Shown here in pieces: positions 7,463 to 13,479 of a stretch of 13,479 bases of DNA. This DNA comes from Bacillota bacterium (GTDB lineage: Bacteria > Bacillota > Desulfotomaculia > Desulfotomaculales > JAJYZD01). The number at the start of each line of letters is the position of its first letter. The first letter of the stretch is position 1. The stretch spans positions 1 through 13,479 of the forward strand of contig JAJYZD010000089.1 of NCBI GenBank assembly GCA_021800315.1. The letters are read 5' to 3'. A model generated the notes under the pieces. It was not told the origin of the DNA. It saw nothing but the letters and a program-made list of their open reading frames with translations, and ran no database searches. A program made the position numbers and the translations under genes.

Positions 7463-7480
7463 TGGTGCATTATTCCACCA
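7463..7480 (+). promoter_or_regulatory. Activator-binding site (UAS) copy 3, overlapping the regulator stop codon
   Basis: TGGTGCATTATTCCACCA repeats the TGGTG-N8-CACCA pattern. It overlaps the last codons and stop of the activator gene (stop at 7470-7472). It starts 20 bp after copy 2, so the two dimers would sit on the same DNA face. Confidence 0.75.
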
Positions 7481-8903
7481 CCCTCAAGCGGTACTGGCGG
7501 GCCTTGCGCAAGACCGTGGCATGGTCGACCGCCAGCAGTTTGGCCGCCGCCCGGCTCGTGCCGCCCAGGGCCAGGGCCCGGCTCACGAGGTTCTCTTCGA
7601 ATTGGGCCCGCGCTTCCTTCAGGGGCACGATATCGCTGGTAAACGGCGGGGCCGTTTTGAAGTAGCCGGCCAGAACCTCGTCCTGCAGGGTGATGACCTC
7701 GGCGTCGACGCACACCACCAGGCGTTCGACCAGGTTTTCCAGCTCCCGCACGTTGCCGGGCCAGACATACTGCTCGAAGGAACGCAGCACTTCCGGGGCG
7801 ATTCTCTTTCGCAACTGGTACCGGCTGTTATACTTCTCCAGAAAGAACCTGGCCAGGGGGGTTATGTCCCGGGGTCTTTCCCGCAGGGGCGGAATGTGGA
7901 TGGGCACTACGTTCAGCCGGTAATAGAGGTCTTCGCGGAAAGTCCGGTTGTCCACCATTGCTTTCAGGTCGCGGTTGGAGGCGGCCAAAAAACGCACGTT
8001 CAGGCTGACCGGCTTCAGGCCGCCAATACGGCTGATCTGCTGCTCCTGGATGGCCCGCAACAACTTCACCTGGAGGACCAGCGGCAGGTCGCCGATCTCG
8101 TCCAGGAACACGGTGCCGTAGTTGGCGGTCTCCAGCAGGCCCGGCTTGCCCTCCCGGCCCGCACCGGTGAAGGAACCTTTCTCGTAGCCGAACAGTTCCG
8201 ATTCCAGCAGGTTCTCCGGAATGGCCCCGCAGTTGATGGTAACGAAGCCTTCCTGGCTGCGGCGGCTCGTCCGGTGAATCAACTTGGCAATAATCTCTTT
8301 GCCCACACCGGACTCCCCGGTGATCAGCACCGTCGAATCGACGTTGGCCAGCTTTAGCACCATGGCCAGGATCTTTTGCATGGGGCGGCTTTCGAAGACC
8401 ATGTCGTCCACTTCCAGGAAACGGGCCCGGAGCTCCTGCAGTTCGGAATAATAGCGGTCGGTGAGTTGCCGGTTTTTTTCCGCTTCTTCTATGGCCAGTT
8501 TCAGTTTCTCCTGCATGGCAAGGATCTCGCTGCGGTCCCGGAACACGGCCACCGCTCCCACCAACCGCTTTTCCTCGAAAACGGGAGTTATGTTGGCCAC
8601 GATATCGACGCCGGCCGAGGCCACGAAGGACGGGTCGTCCACCACCGGCTTCCCCGTCCGGAGCACGTCCAGCACCCGGGAATCCGGTTCGATGTCGGCC
8701 AGTTTCCGGTTCAGCACCTTTTGCACGGACACCCCGAAGGTCCTGGTGTAGGCGGGGTTGGCGTAGACTATGGACCCTTTTTGATCCACCACCATGACGC
8801 CGTCGTAAATGGAGTCGAGGATGTTGAAAAGCCAGCGCACCTGAGACTGGGTTTGCAATAAAGCCAGGTTGTCCAAGGTCTGTCCGTCCGCCAAAGGAAC
8901 CAC
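7470..8903 (-). CDS. Sigma-54-dependent transcriptional activator (PAS, AAA+, TyrR-like HTH)
   Basis: This is a 477-residue enhancer-binding protein. A PAS sensor domain spans about 25-125, followed by a helical linker rich in Glu/Lys/Gln (about 125-165). The AAA+ domain (about 168-400) has Walker A GESGVGKE (196-203), the sigma-54 contact loop GSFTGA (243-248), Walker B VFLDEI (265-270) and WPGNVREL (381-388). The C-terminal helix-turn-helix (about 448-472) resembles the TyrR/PAS-regulator type more than classic Fis. There is no receiver domain, so activity is probably set by a small ligand at the PAS domain, plausibly an aromatic acid or CoA ester. GTG 8903 follows GAGGTGG by 10 nt. The gene lies between the two operons, each of which has a sigma-54 promoter and matching TGGTGCA sites. 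It is therefore the likely activator of both. Confidence 0.93.
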   Translation of the reverse strand: MVPLADGQTLDNLALLQTQSQVRWLFNILDSIYDGVMVVDQKGSIVYANPAYTRTFGVSVQKVLNRKLADIEPDSRVLDVLRTGKPVVDDPSFVASAGVDIVANITPVFEEKRLVGAVAVFRDRSEILAMQEKLKLAIEEAEKNRQLTDRYYSELQELRARFLEVDDMVFESRPMQKILAMVLKLANVDSTVLITGESGVGKEIIAKLIHRTSRRSQEGFVTINCGAIPENLLESELFGYEKGSFTGAGREGKPGLLETANYGTVFLDEIGDLPLVLQVKLLRAIQEQQISRIGGLKPVSLNVRFLAASNRDLKAMVDNRTFREDLYYRLNVVPIHIPPLRERPRDITPLARFFLEKYNSRYQLRKRIAPEVLRSFEQYVWPGNVRELENLVERLVVCVDAEVITLQDEVLAGYFKTAPPFTSDIVPLKEARAQFEENLVSRALALGGTSRAAAKLLAVDHATVLRKARQYRLRVVE

Positions 8904-8942
8904 CTCTCACTCACCACCTCACCGATGCCCCTGATGGGACCG

Positions 8943-8951
8943 ATTATACCA
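8943..8951 (-). promoter_or_regulatory. Probable housekeeping promoter of the activator gene (extended -10)
   Basis: Minus-strand TGGTATAAT is a perfect -10 hexamer (8943-8948) with the extended TGn motif. The -35 region (about 8966-8971) is poor, which is usual for extended -10 promoters. It lies about 40 nt upstream of GTG 8903, so the activator is probably made independently of sigma-54. Confidence 0.6.
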
Positions 8952-9104
8952 CGGCCCGCACGGAGGAAGGAAGGCTAAGCCCGGGGGTGGGCGTATCAAG
9001 GGGCGGGCGGCGGGGAAACGACCCCCTAAGGATATTATTGTGGGGGGATTTATAAGGAACGACTGAACGAAGGTATATTTCCAGGCCAAAGCGGTGGTCC
9101 CGCA

Positions 9105-9734
9105 TCAGACAGAATCCTGGCGAAGTCCGCCGGTTGGACGACCCTCGTTTACGCGGTCCAACTGCGCACCTCCCAATTGGAAAGCCAGGCTGTTTTGTCT
9201 CCGGTTCCTCTCCGGGAAGTGTCCAAGCAGAATCTGGTGCAGATGGTCGGCGGAAAAAGGCAGGACTGAAAGTCTGGCCAGTGCGCCCAGCATAACTACA
9301 TTTTCCGCCCTGGCGTTCCCCGCGCGGAGGGCCACGGCAGCCGCCTCCAGAAGAAAGACCGGCTCAGGCAGGGACCCGAGGCAGGTCAGGAATTCCTCCC
9401 TGTCGTAACGGGAGAGGCCCAACGTTGCCGTGACCGGCACTACAACGGTCGTACGGGCCACGATAGAGCCTCCGGGTTTTAGTTTGGGCAGCCCCCTCAC
9501 CGTCTCGGCCAGTTCCAGTCCAAGGAGCACGTCCGCCTCACCGGCGGGAATGGTGGCGCCCCACCGTTGGCCAATCCGCACCTGGCTCATGACCGCCCCC
9601 TCCCGTTGGGCCATGCCGATCACCTCGGAAGTACATACCGGCAATCCGGCATCCATGGCCGCCGAGGCCAAAAGGCGCGACGCCGTGACCACGCCCTGGC
9701 CTCCCACCCCCGTAATGACGATGCCAGTTTTCAC
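9105..9734 (-). CDS. iorB: Indolepyruvate:ferredoxin oxidoreductase beta subunit (IorB)
   Basis: This 209-residue subunit belongs to the gamma-type domain family of 2-oxoacid:ferredoxin oxidoreductases. It has the N-terminal signature GIVITGVGGQGVVTASRLLA, then SEVIGMAQREGAVMSQVRIG and PAGEADVLLGLELAE. With IorA it converts indolepyruvate or other aryl-pyruvates plus CoA to the arylacetyl-CoA and CO2, reducing ferredoxin. The chosen start is GTG at 9734 after AGAGGTGG; the longer frame to 9758 adds residues unlike the family. The C-terminus is intact. Its partner iorA just upstream is broken, so this gene may now be without a partner unless another IorA exists. It follows trpB2 in the same direction, placing it in tryptophan/indole metabolism. 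Confidence 0.88.
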   Translation of the reverse strand: MKTGIVITGVGGQGVVTASRLLASAAMDAGLPVCTSEVIGMAQREGAVMSQVRIGQRWGATIPAGEADVLLGLELAETVRGLPKLKPGGSIVARTTVVVPVTATLGLSRYDREEFLTCLGSLPEPVFLLEAAAVALRAGNARAENVVMLGALARLSVLPFSADHLHQILLGHFPERNRRQNSLAFQLGGAQLDRVNEGRPTGGLRQDSV

Positions 9735-11399
9735 CGCCGACCACCTCTTCAATAGCACCGGCCGGACAAACCCAGGCGCACAGGCCGCAACCCCGGCAAC
9801 GGCCGGTGATCTCTACGCATCCCCCAACGGTGGCGGCCGGACAACCCAGTTCCTCGACGCAAATCCGACATTCCGTACACCGGTCGTTGTCCACCCGGAA
9901 ATAAGCCGTGGCCGGCCGGCCACGCATTCCCGCCGCATGACCACCACGGCCGGCCCATCGTGCGCCATTGCCCTTTGGGCAACGGCCACGGCCTGGTCCA
10001 GCCGGCAGGGATCCACCACCTCTACGAAGCCGATACCAAGCGCCCGGGCCAGTTCCACTATGTCCGTCTCCCGGCCGGTTGCTCCCATGGCCGTCCTCCC
10101 TGTTCCAGGGTGGGGTTGATGACCGGTCATGGCCGTCGTCCGGTTGTCGACAACGACCAGGGTAATCCTGGCCCGGTTGTATGAGGCGTTGATCAAACCG
10201 GACAGCCCGCTGTGAAAAAAGGTGGAATCACCCAGAAAAGCGACCACCGGGCGACCGGGCTCCACCCGTGCCAGACCCGCCGCGATACTGACGGAAGCCC
10301 CCATGCACAGGCAGGTGTCCACCATCTCCAGAGGCGGGGCGTTACCCAAAGTGTAGCAGCCGATATCACCGGTGAAAACGGCGTCCCTGTCGCCGGCGGC
10401 CAGCTTAACCGCGTAAAAGGAAGCACGATGCGGACATCCGGGACAAAGGACCGGGGGCCGCACCGGCAAGGGAGGTCCCGCCGGGCGGGACACGACGGTC
10501 CGGGCCTCATGCCGCGGGGGTATCAGCCGCCCGAGAAGGTCAAGTACCCGGTCGGTACCCAGTTCTCCTTCGCGCGGCACCACTTCGTCCAGTTTTCCCT
10601 GTATCCGCACCGGCAACCGGTGTCGCCACGCCAGCAGGCAGGCCTGTTCCTCCAGAACCGGCTCCAGTTCCTCCACCACCAGAACGCGCCGGCAAGACCT
10701 CAGCAGGTCGAGTACCGGCTCATCCGGCAGGGGATAGGGGGTACCTATCTTTAGGACCGGGCTATCTTTTGTCTTTCATTGAGCCAGGGGTGCTTCTTTT
10801 GTACCAGGGCCGGGAAAATAACCCACTCGGGACTTTTGACGAAATGACCGGCCGGGCCGGGCGCAACCGTCGCCTCGTTGACTGCAACATCCTGACAAAC
10901 ATGACTGACCCGGGTGGTAGGACGCAGGATGACCGGCAATTGCAATGATTCGGAGAGATCGAAGGCGAAACGAACCATCTCCCCGGCTTCCGCCGGGCTA
11001 CAGGGATCAAGCACCGGCAATTTGGCCAGGCGGACAAATTGCCGGGTATCCTGCTCGTTCTGGGAACTGTGCGGTCCGGGATCGTCCGCCACCACCAGTA
11101 CCAGACCCCCTTTGACCCCGATATAGGCCATGGTCATCAGGGGATCGCAGGCTACGTTCAAGCCCACCTGTTTCATGGCAACCAAACATCTCACCCCGGC
11201 GTATGCGCAGCCGGCCGCCACCTCCAGGGCCGCCTTCTCGTTTACCGACCATTCCACGTAAATCCCTTTGTCCGGGGCCAACCTGATCAATGTTTCCAGA
11301 ACCGGTGGAGGGAGTACCCGGGTAACCGCAAGCCACCCGCACGCCGGCCTCGATTGCCCCCCAGGCAATGGCTTCGTTACCTAACAGCAGGCGCGACAT
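9732..11399 (-). pseudogene. iorA: Indolepyruvate:ferredoxin oxidoreductase alpha subunit (IorA), broken by frameshifts and a deletion
   Basis: All ends of an IorA are present but in different frames. The ATG at 11399 (AAGGA about 10 nt upstream) begins MSRLLLGNEAIAWGAIEAG and runs in frame to about 11304. At 11303 the frame changes (2 nt missing or 1 extra) and continues as VLETLIRLAP...EWSVNEKAALEVAAG...DDPGPHSSQNEQDTR to a stop at 10751. The middle domain normally found after HPWLNERQKIAR is largely missing: a different frame resumes at about 10757 with VLKIGTPYPLP, then VVEELEPVLEEQ and the TPP domain (LCPGCPHRA, GDIGCYTLG, GDSTFFHSGL). Near 9925-9940 another 1-nt shift separates this from the C-terminal ferredoxin domain, whose CxxCxxC and CRGCGLCAWVCP motifs bind two [4Fe-4S]. 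Function would be the TPP- and Fe-S-bearing subunit. Three lesions argue for a pseudogene; assembly errors could explain single-base shifts but less easily the missing domain. Confidence 0.82.
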
Positions 11400-11453
11400 A
11401 ATTGTCCATCCTTGTCATAATCAGTTTTGACTTCCCTGCGGGCAGGCCGGTAT

Positions 11454-11489
11454 CAGGATCGCCCACCCCGGTACCGGCGGGCAATCCTG
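11454..11489 (-). other. Hairpin between trpB2 and iorA
   Basis: On the transcript, CAGGATTGCCC and GGGCGATCCTG pair over 11 bp with one U-G wobble and a 14-nt loop that itself contains the palindrome CCGGTACCGG. No T-run follows, so it is not a normal intrinsic terminator. It may stabilise or process the trpB2 mRNA, or partly attenuate transcription into iorA. Confidence 0.55.
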
Positions 11490-11510
11490 CCAAAGGCCCG
11501 AAAGGCCGGC

Positions 11511-12941
11511 CTACCCGACAACCGGCAGTTTGGCCATGGCGGCGGCAATCTGCTCTTCCGGCAGGGCATAGTCCTCCAGGTTGCCGTTCATATACGCGTC
11601 ATAGGCGGACAGATCCAGTAATCCGTGGCCGCTGAGGTTAAACAGGATAACCCGTGACACGCCCGCCTCGCGAGCGGCCACAGCCTCCTCCATCGCGCAG
11701 CGTACGGCATGGGCCGACTCCGGGGCAGGGATGATGCCCTCGCTGCGGGCAAAGTCGACCGCACTGTCGAAGACGGCCGTTTGACCGTAAGCCCTGGCCT
11801 CCATGATACCGTCGGCCACCATCTGGCTTACCAGGGGCGAATCGCCGTGGTAGCGCAGTCCTCCGGCATGAATCCCGGGCGGCATGAAGTCCTTGCCCAG
11901 GGTATACATCCACAGGAGGGGGGTGAGGCCGGCCACGTCGCCAAAGTCGTAGGCGCAAAGCCCCTTGGTCAGGGTGGGGCAGGCCAGAGGCTCCGCCGCG
12001 ACCAACCGTATGTTCCTTCCTTCCACCAGCCTGTCGTAGGCGAAAGGCATTGCTATACCCCCCAGATTGGACCCTCCGCCGCAACAGGCGATAACCACGT
12101 CCGGATAATCGCCCGCCTTTTCCATCTGTTTTTTCGCCTCCAGGCCGATCACGGACTGATGAAGAACGACCTGGTTCAAAACGCTGCCCAGCGAGTAGTT
12201 GGTATCGGAGTGGGTGGCCGCATCCTCGACGGCCTCGCTGATGGCGATACCCAGACTGCCCGGGGAATGAGGGTCGGCCGCCAGGATGGCCCGCCCCGAT
12301 GCGGTATGTTCGCTCGGACTGGCGTACACTTCGCTCCCGAAAAGCCGCATCACCGAACGGCGGTAGATTTTTTGCCCGTAACTGACCTTGACCATGTAAA
12401 CGGTACACTCCAAGCCGAAAAAGGAACAGGCCTGGGAAAGCGCCGCCCCCCACTGGCCGGCGCCGGTTTCCGTGGCCAGCCTCCTGATCCCCGCCTTCTT
12501 GTTATAATACGCCTGGGGTACCGCCGTATTCAGCTTATGGCTGCCGGTCGGGCTGACGCCTTCGTACTTGTAATAGATGCGGGCCGGAGTGTCCAAGGCC
12601 TTTTCCCACCGCCTGGCCCGGTGCAGCGGCGACGGACGCCAGAGCCGGTAAAGGTCGCGCACTTCCTCCGGCATGTCGATCCAGCGATCGCGGCTGACCT
12701 CCTGGACGATCAGGTCCATGGGGAAAATTGCCGCCAGATCCTGTGGGCCTACCGGTTCTTTGGTCACAGGGTTCAAGGGGGGTTTGGGAAGATGAGGCAT
12801 GTCCGCCTGCACGTTGTACCAGCGTTCGGGTATCTCCTGCTCAGACAGGATGATTTTCAGGTCACCCAATGTTCGGGCACTCCCCTCTTTAACGATTTTA
12901 TCCGGAGCCTGTCGTGACGCCACCCGAACTGCATTTCCCAC
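11511..12941 (-). CDS. trpB2: Tryptophan synthase beta chain, type 2 (TrpB2)
   Basis: This PLP enzyme joins indole and serine to give tryptophan. It belongs to the TrpB2 subgroup, recognisable by its start (ILSEQEIPERWYNVQADMP), the LWRPSPLHRARR region and its length, and usually acts without TrpA. The PLP lysine is Lys136 in GSHKLNTA, the catalytic Glu is Glu159 in ATETGAGQWG, and the PLP-phosphate loop is CCGGGSNLGG. No trpA or other biosynthetic trp gene is visible; instead iorA/iorB follow after 112 nt, as in several genomes where TrpB2 is linked to 2-oxoacid oxidoreductases. This suggests indole salvage into a catabolic route rather than biosynthesis. Start: the frame opens at GTG 12941, but the first ~25 residues are unlike the family and lack an RBS. 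TTG at 12869, 10 nt after GAGGGGAG, fits the family N-terminus better. Confidence 0.92.
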   Translation of the reverse strand: MGNAVRVASRQAPDKIVKEGSARTLGDLKIILSEQEIPERWYNVQADMPHLPKPPLNPVTKEPVGPQDLAAIFPMDLIVQEVSRDRWIDMPEEVRDLYRLWRPSPLHRARRWEKALDTPARIYYKYEGVSPTGSHKLNTAVPQAYYNKKAGIRRLATETGAGQWGAALSQACSFFGLECTVYMVKVSYGQKIYRRSVMRLFGSEVYASPSEHTASGRAILAADPHSPGSLGIAISEAVEDAATHSDTNYSLGSVLNQVVLHQSVIGLEAKKQMEKAGDYPDVVIACCGGGSNLGGIAMPFAYDRLVEGRNIRLVAAEPLACPTLTKGLCAYDFGDVAGLTPLLWMYTLGKDFMPPGIHAGGLRYHGDSPLVSQMVADGIMEARAYGQTAVFDSAVDFARSEGIIPAPESAHAVRCAMEEAVAAREAGVSRVILFNLSGHGLLDLSAYDAYMNGNLEDYALPEEQIAAAMAKLPVVG

Positions 12942-13269
12942 GGTTCCGGAAACATAATCGACCGCCTGGAACTTTTATCGGGCGAATCAGTTCCGGTACC
13001 ATGAGAGCAGCCATCAATCACTTTCACCACCTTTCACCCAACATTAACCACTTACAACAAACAAGCCAGGATGTTTCAATAGCGGCATTATTTTGTTATT
13101 TCTAATCGCGTCTGGATGAGGACGAGAGTTATGCATACTCTTACGGCTGACCAGAACAAGCCGGAGCCAATGGATAAATTGGCACAGCCTGGCATACTCT
13201 GTGCGTTTCTTCGATACCAAACCCACCTACAAAAATCGAGGCTTAAATACGAACTTTCTGAATTACGTG
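12942..13269 (-). other. Long untranslated leader of the trpB2-ior operon
   Basis: About 330 nt lie between the predicted sigma-54 transcription start (about 13269) and the trpB2 frame. Base composition is visibly less GC-rich than in the genes. I see no T-box consensus, tRNA or convincing riboswitch. A short GTG frame (13030-12858) with several Trp codons overlaps the trpB2 start region, but I do not call it a gene. Small open frames on this strand (13044-13226, 13088-13375) have no family likeness; the latter begins upstream of the promoter. Confidence 0.4.
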
Positions 13270-13279
13270 ATAATTGCTT

Positions 13280-13295
13280 TGCAAAAAGCGTGCCC
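13280..13295 (-). promoter_or_regulatory. Sigma-54 (-24/-12) promoter of the trpB2-ior operon
   Basis: Minus-strand GGGCACGCTTTTTGCA matches TGGCACG-N4-TTGCA with one mismatch (first T to G). The GG-GC spacing is the required 10 nt. It directs transcription leftward toward trpB2, starting near 13269. Two operator-like sites shared with the other operon lie 140-180 nt upstream. Confidence 0.78.
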
Positions 13296-13410
13296 CGGGC
13301 CCGGACCGTCAGGCAGTCCAAGGCCGGGCCGAAGATGCATTCCCCGCGGCACATTTGCACCAGGCACCGACTCATTGTCGCGCCGAAAGGCGCCTCCCTG
13401 TTACTGTAAC

Positions 13411-13428
13411 GGTCTCCTGCGGGAGACC
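13411..13428. repeat. Perfect short inverted repeat
   Basis: GGTCTCC-TGCG-GGAGACC is a perfect 7-bp inverted repeat located just left of the right-edge operator sites. No T-run follows on either strand. It could be an end-of-transcript hairpin of a gene beyond the window or a further protein site; function is unknown. Confidence 0.5.
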
Positions 13429-13434
13429 ACGGCC

Positions 13435-13452
13435 TGGTTCATTATTGCACCA
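13435..13452 (-). promoter_or_regulatory. Activator-binding site (UAS) copy 4
   Basis: Minus-strand TGGTGCAATAATGAACCA has the same TGGTGCA half and ACCA end as copies 1-3, with one mismatch in the second half. It is about 140 nt upstream of the trpB2-operon sigma-54 promoter. Confidence 0.68.
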
Positions 13453-13455
13453 GTT

Positions 13456-13473
13456 CTGATCATTATTGCACCA
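13456..13473 (-). promoter_or_regulatory. Activator-binding site (UAS) copy 5, half-conserved
   Basis: Minus-strand TGGTGCAATAATGATCAG keeps the TGGTGCA half but has lost the other arm. Its conserved 14 bp (TCATTATTGCACCA on the plus strand) is an exact direct repeat of the same stretch in copy 4, offset by 21 bp, about two helical turns. Confidence 0.6.
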
Positions 13474-13479
13474 CAGCTG

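Noticed and set aside
9010..9050. C-run/G-run hairpin as iorB terminator
   Set aside because: The loop is about 15 nt, the stem is only about 5-6 bp and no proper T-run follows; too weak to call.
9235..9241. TGGTGCA motif inside iorB
   Set aside because: Only one half-site is present, it lies within coding sequence and there is no nearby sigma-54 promoter.
9538..9927. Separate small ferredoxin gene
   Set aside because: Its CxxC motifs are those of the IorA C-terminal domain, and it continues directly from the IorA TPP domain after a 1-nt frame change. The part beyond about 9735 overlaps iorB.
12858..13030. Short GTG frame with three Trp codons upstream of trpB2 (possible leader peptide)
   Set aside because: The Trp codons are not clustered and no paired terminator/antiterminator is evident, so I do not call it a gene.
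13178..13194. Plus-strand TGGCAC...GGCAT as a sigma-54 promoter
   Set aside because: The GG-GC spacing is 9 instead of 10 nt, and there is no gene downstream on that strand.
13088..13375. 95-codon minus-strand frame at the right edge
   Set aside because: It has no RBS, no family likeness and a composition unlike its neighbours, and it spans the predicted sigma-54 promoter.

Overview
The window is about 13.5 kb of high-GC DNA. Every convincing gene lies on the minus strand, so transcription runs from right to left. Strong AGGAGG-type ribosome binding sites, frequent GTG starts, two sigma-54 promoters, a split B12-dependent mutase and a candidate selenocysteine gene suggest an anaerobic GC-rich bacterium. 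A Desulfotomaculum- or Moorella-like Firmicute is my best guess, but this is inferred from style and gene content, with no rRNA or marker gene to support it.

Layout, in order of transcription: (a) 12942-13479 has no convincing gene. It holds two 18-bp operator-like sites at the right edge, a hairpin, a good sigma-54 (-24/-12) promoter and a leader of about 330 nt. (b) 9105-12941 holds trpB2 (tryptophan synthase beta, type 2), a broken iorA and an intact iorB (indolepyruvate:ferredoxin oxidoreductase). (c) 7470-8903 is a PAS/AAA+/TyrR-like-HTH sigma-54 activator with its own extended -10 promoter. (d) 7250-7480 holds three more copies of the 18-bp operator and a near-perfect sigma-54 promoter. 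(e) 7249 to the left edge is one tight operon: a TMADH/FadH-type flavoprotein with an in-frame UGA, an unknown 135-residue protein, a class III CoA-transferase, the small (B12-binding) and large subunits of a methylmalonyl-CoA-mutase-family enzyme, and a hydantoinase/oxoprolinase A subunit cut by the left edge.

How the genes may work together: a hydantoinase-like ATPase, a class III CoA-transferase and a split MCM-like mutase are the characteristic enzymes of the anaerobic indoleacetate (iaa) pathway known from Azoarcus/Aromatoleum. In that pathway oxindole-acetate is opened to (2-aminophenyl)succinate, activated as its CoA ester and rearranged to (2-aminobenzyl)malonyl-CoA. Nearby trpB2 (indole to tryptophan) and iorAB (indolepyruvate to indoleacetyl-CoA) would feed such a route. 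I therefore read the window as a candidate indole/tryptophan/indoleacetate degradation island, with one sigma-54 activator controlling both operons through shared TGGTGCA-type sites.

The most striking feature is the flavoprotein at 5294-7249. A canonical RBS and start lead into a TMADH/FadH-like N-terminus that is interrupted only by UGA at codon 31. That codon aligns with the flavin-contacting cysteine of this family (Cys30 of trimethylamine dehydrogenase, Cys26 of YqjM). A bacterial SECIS-like hairpin lies at the expected distance downstream. This is a candidate selenocysteine-containing old-yellow-enzyme relative.
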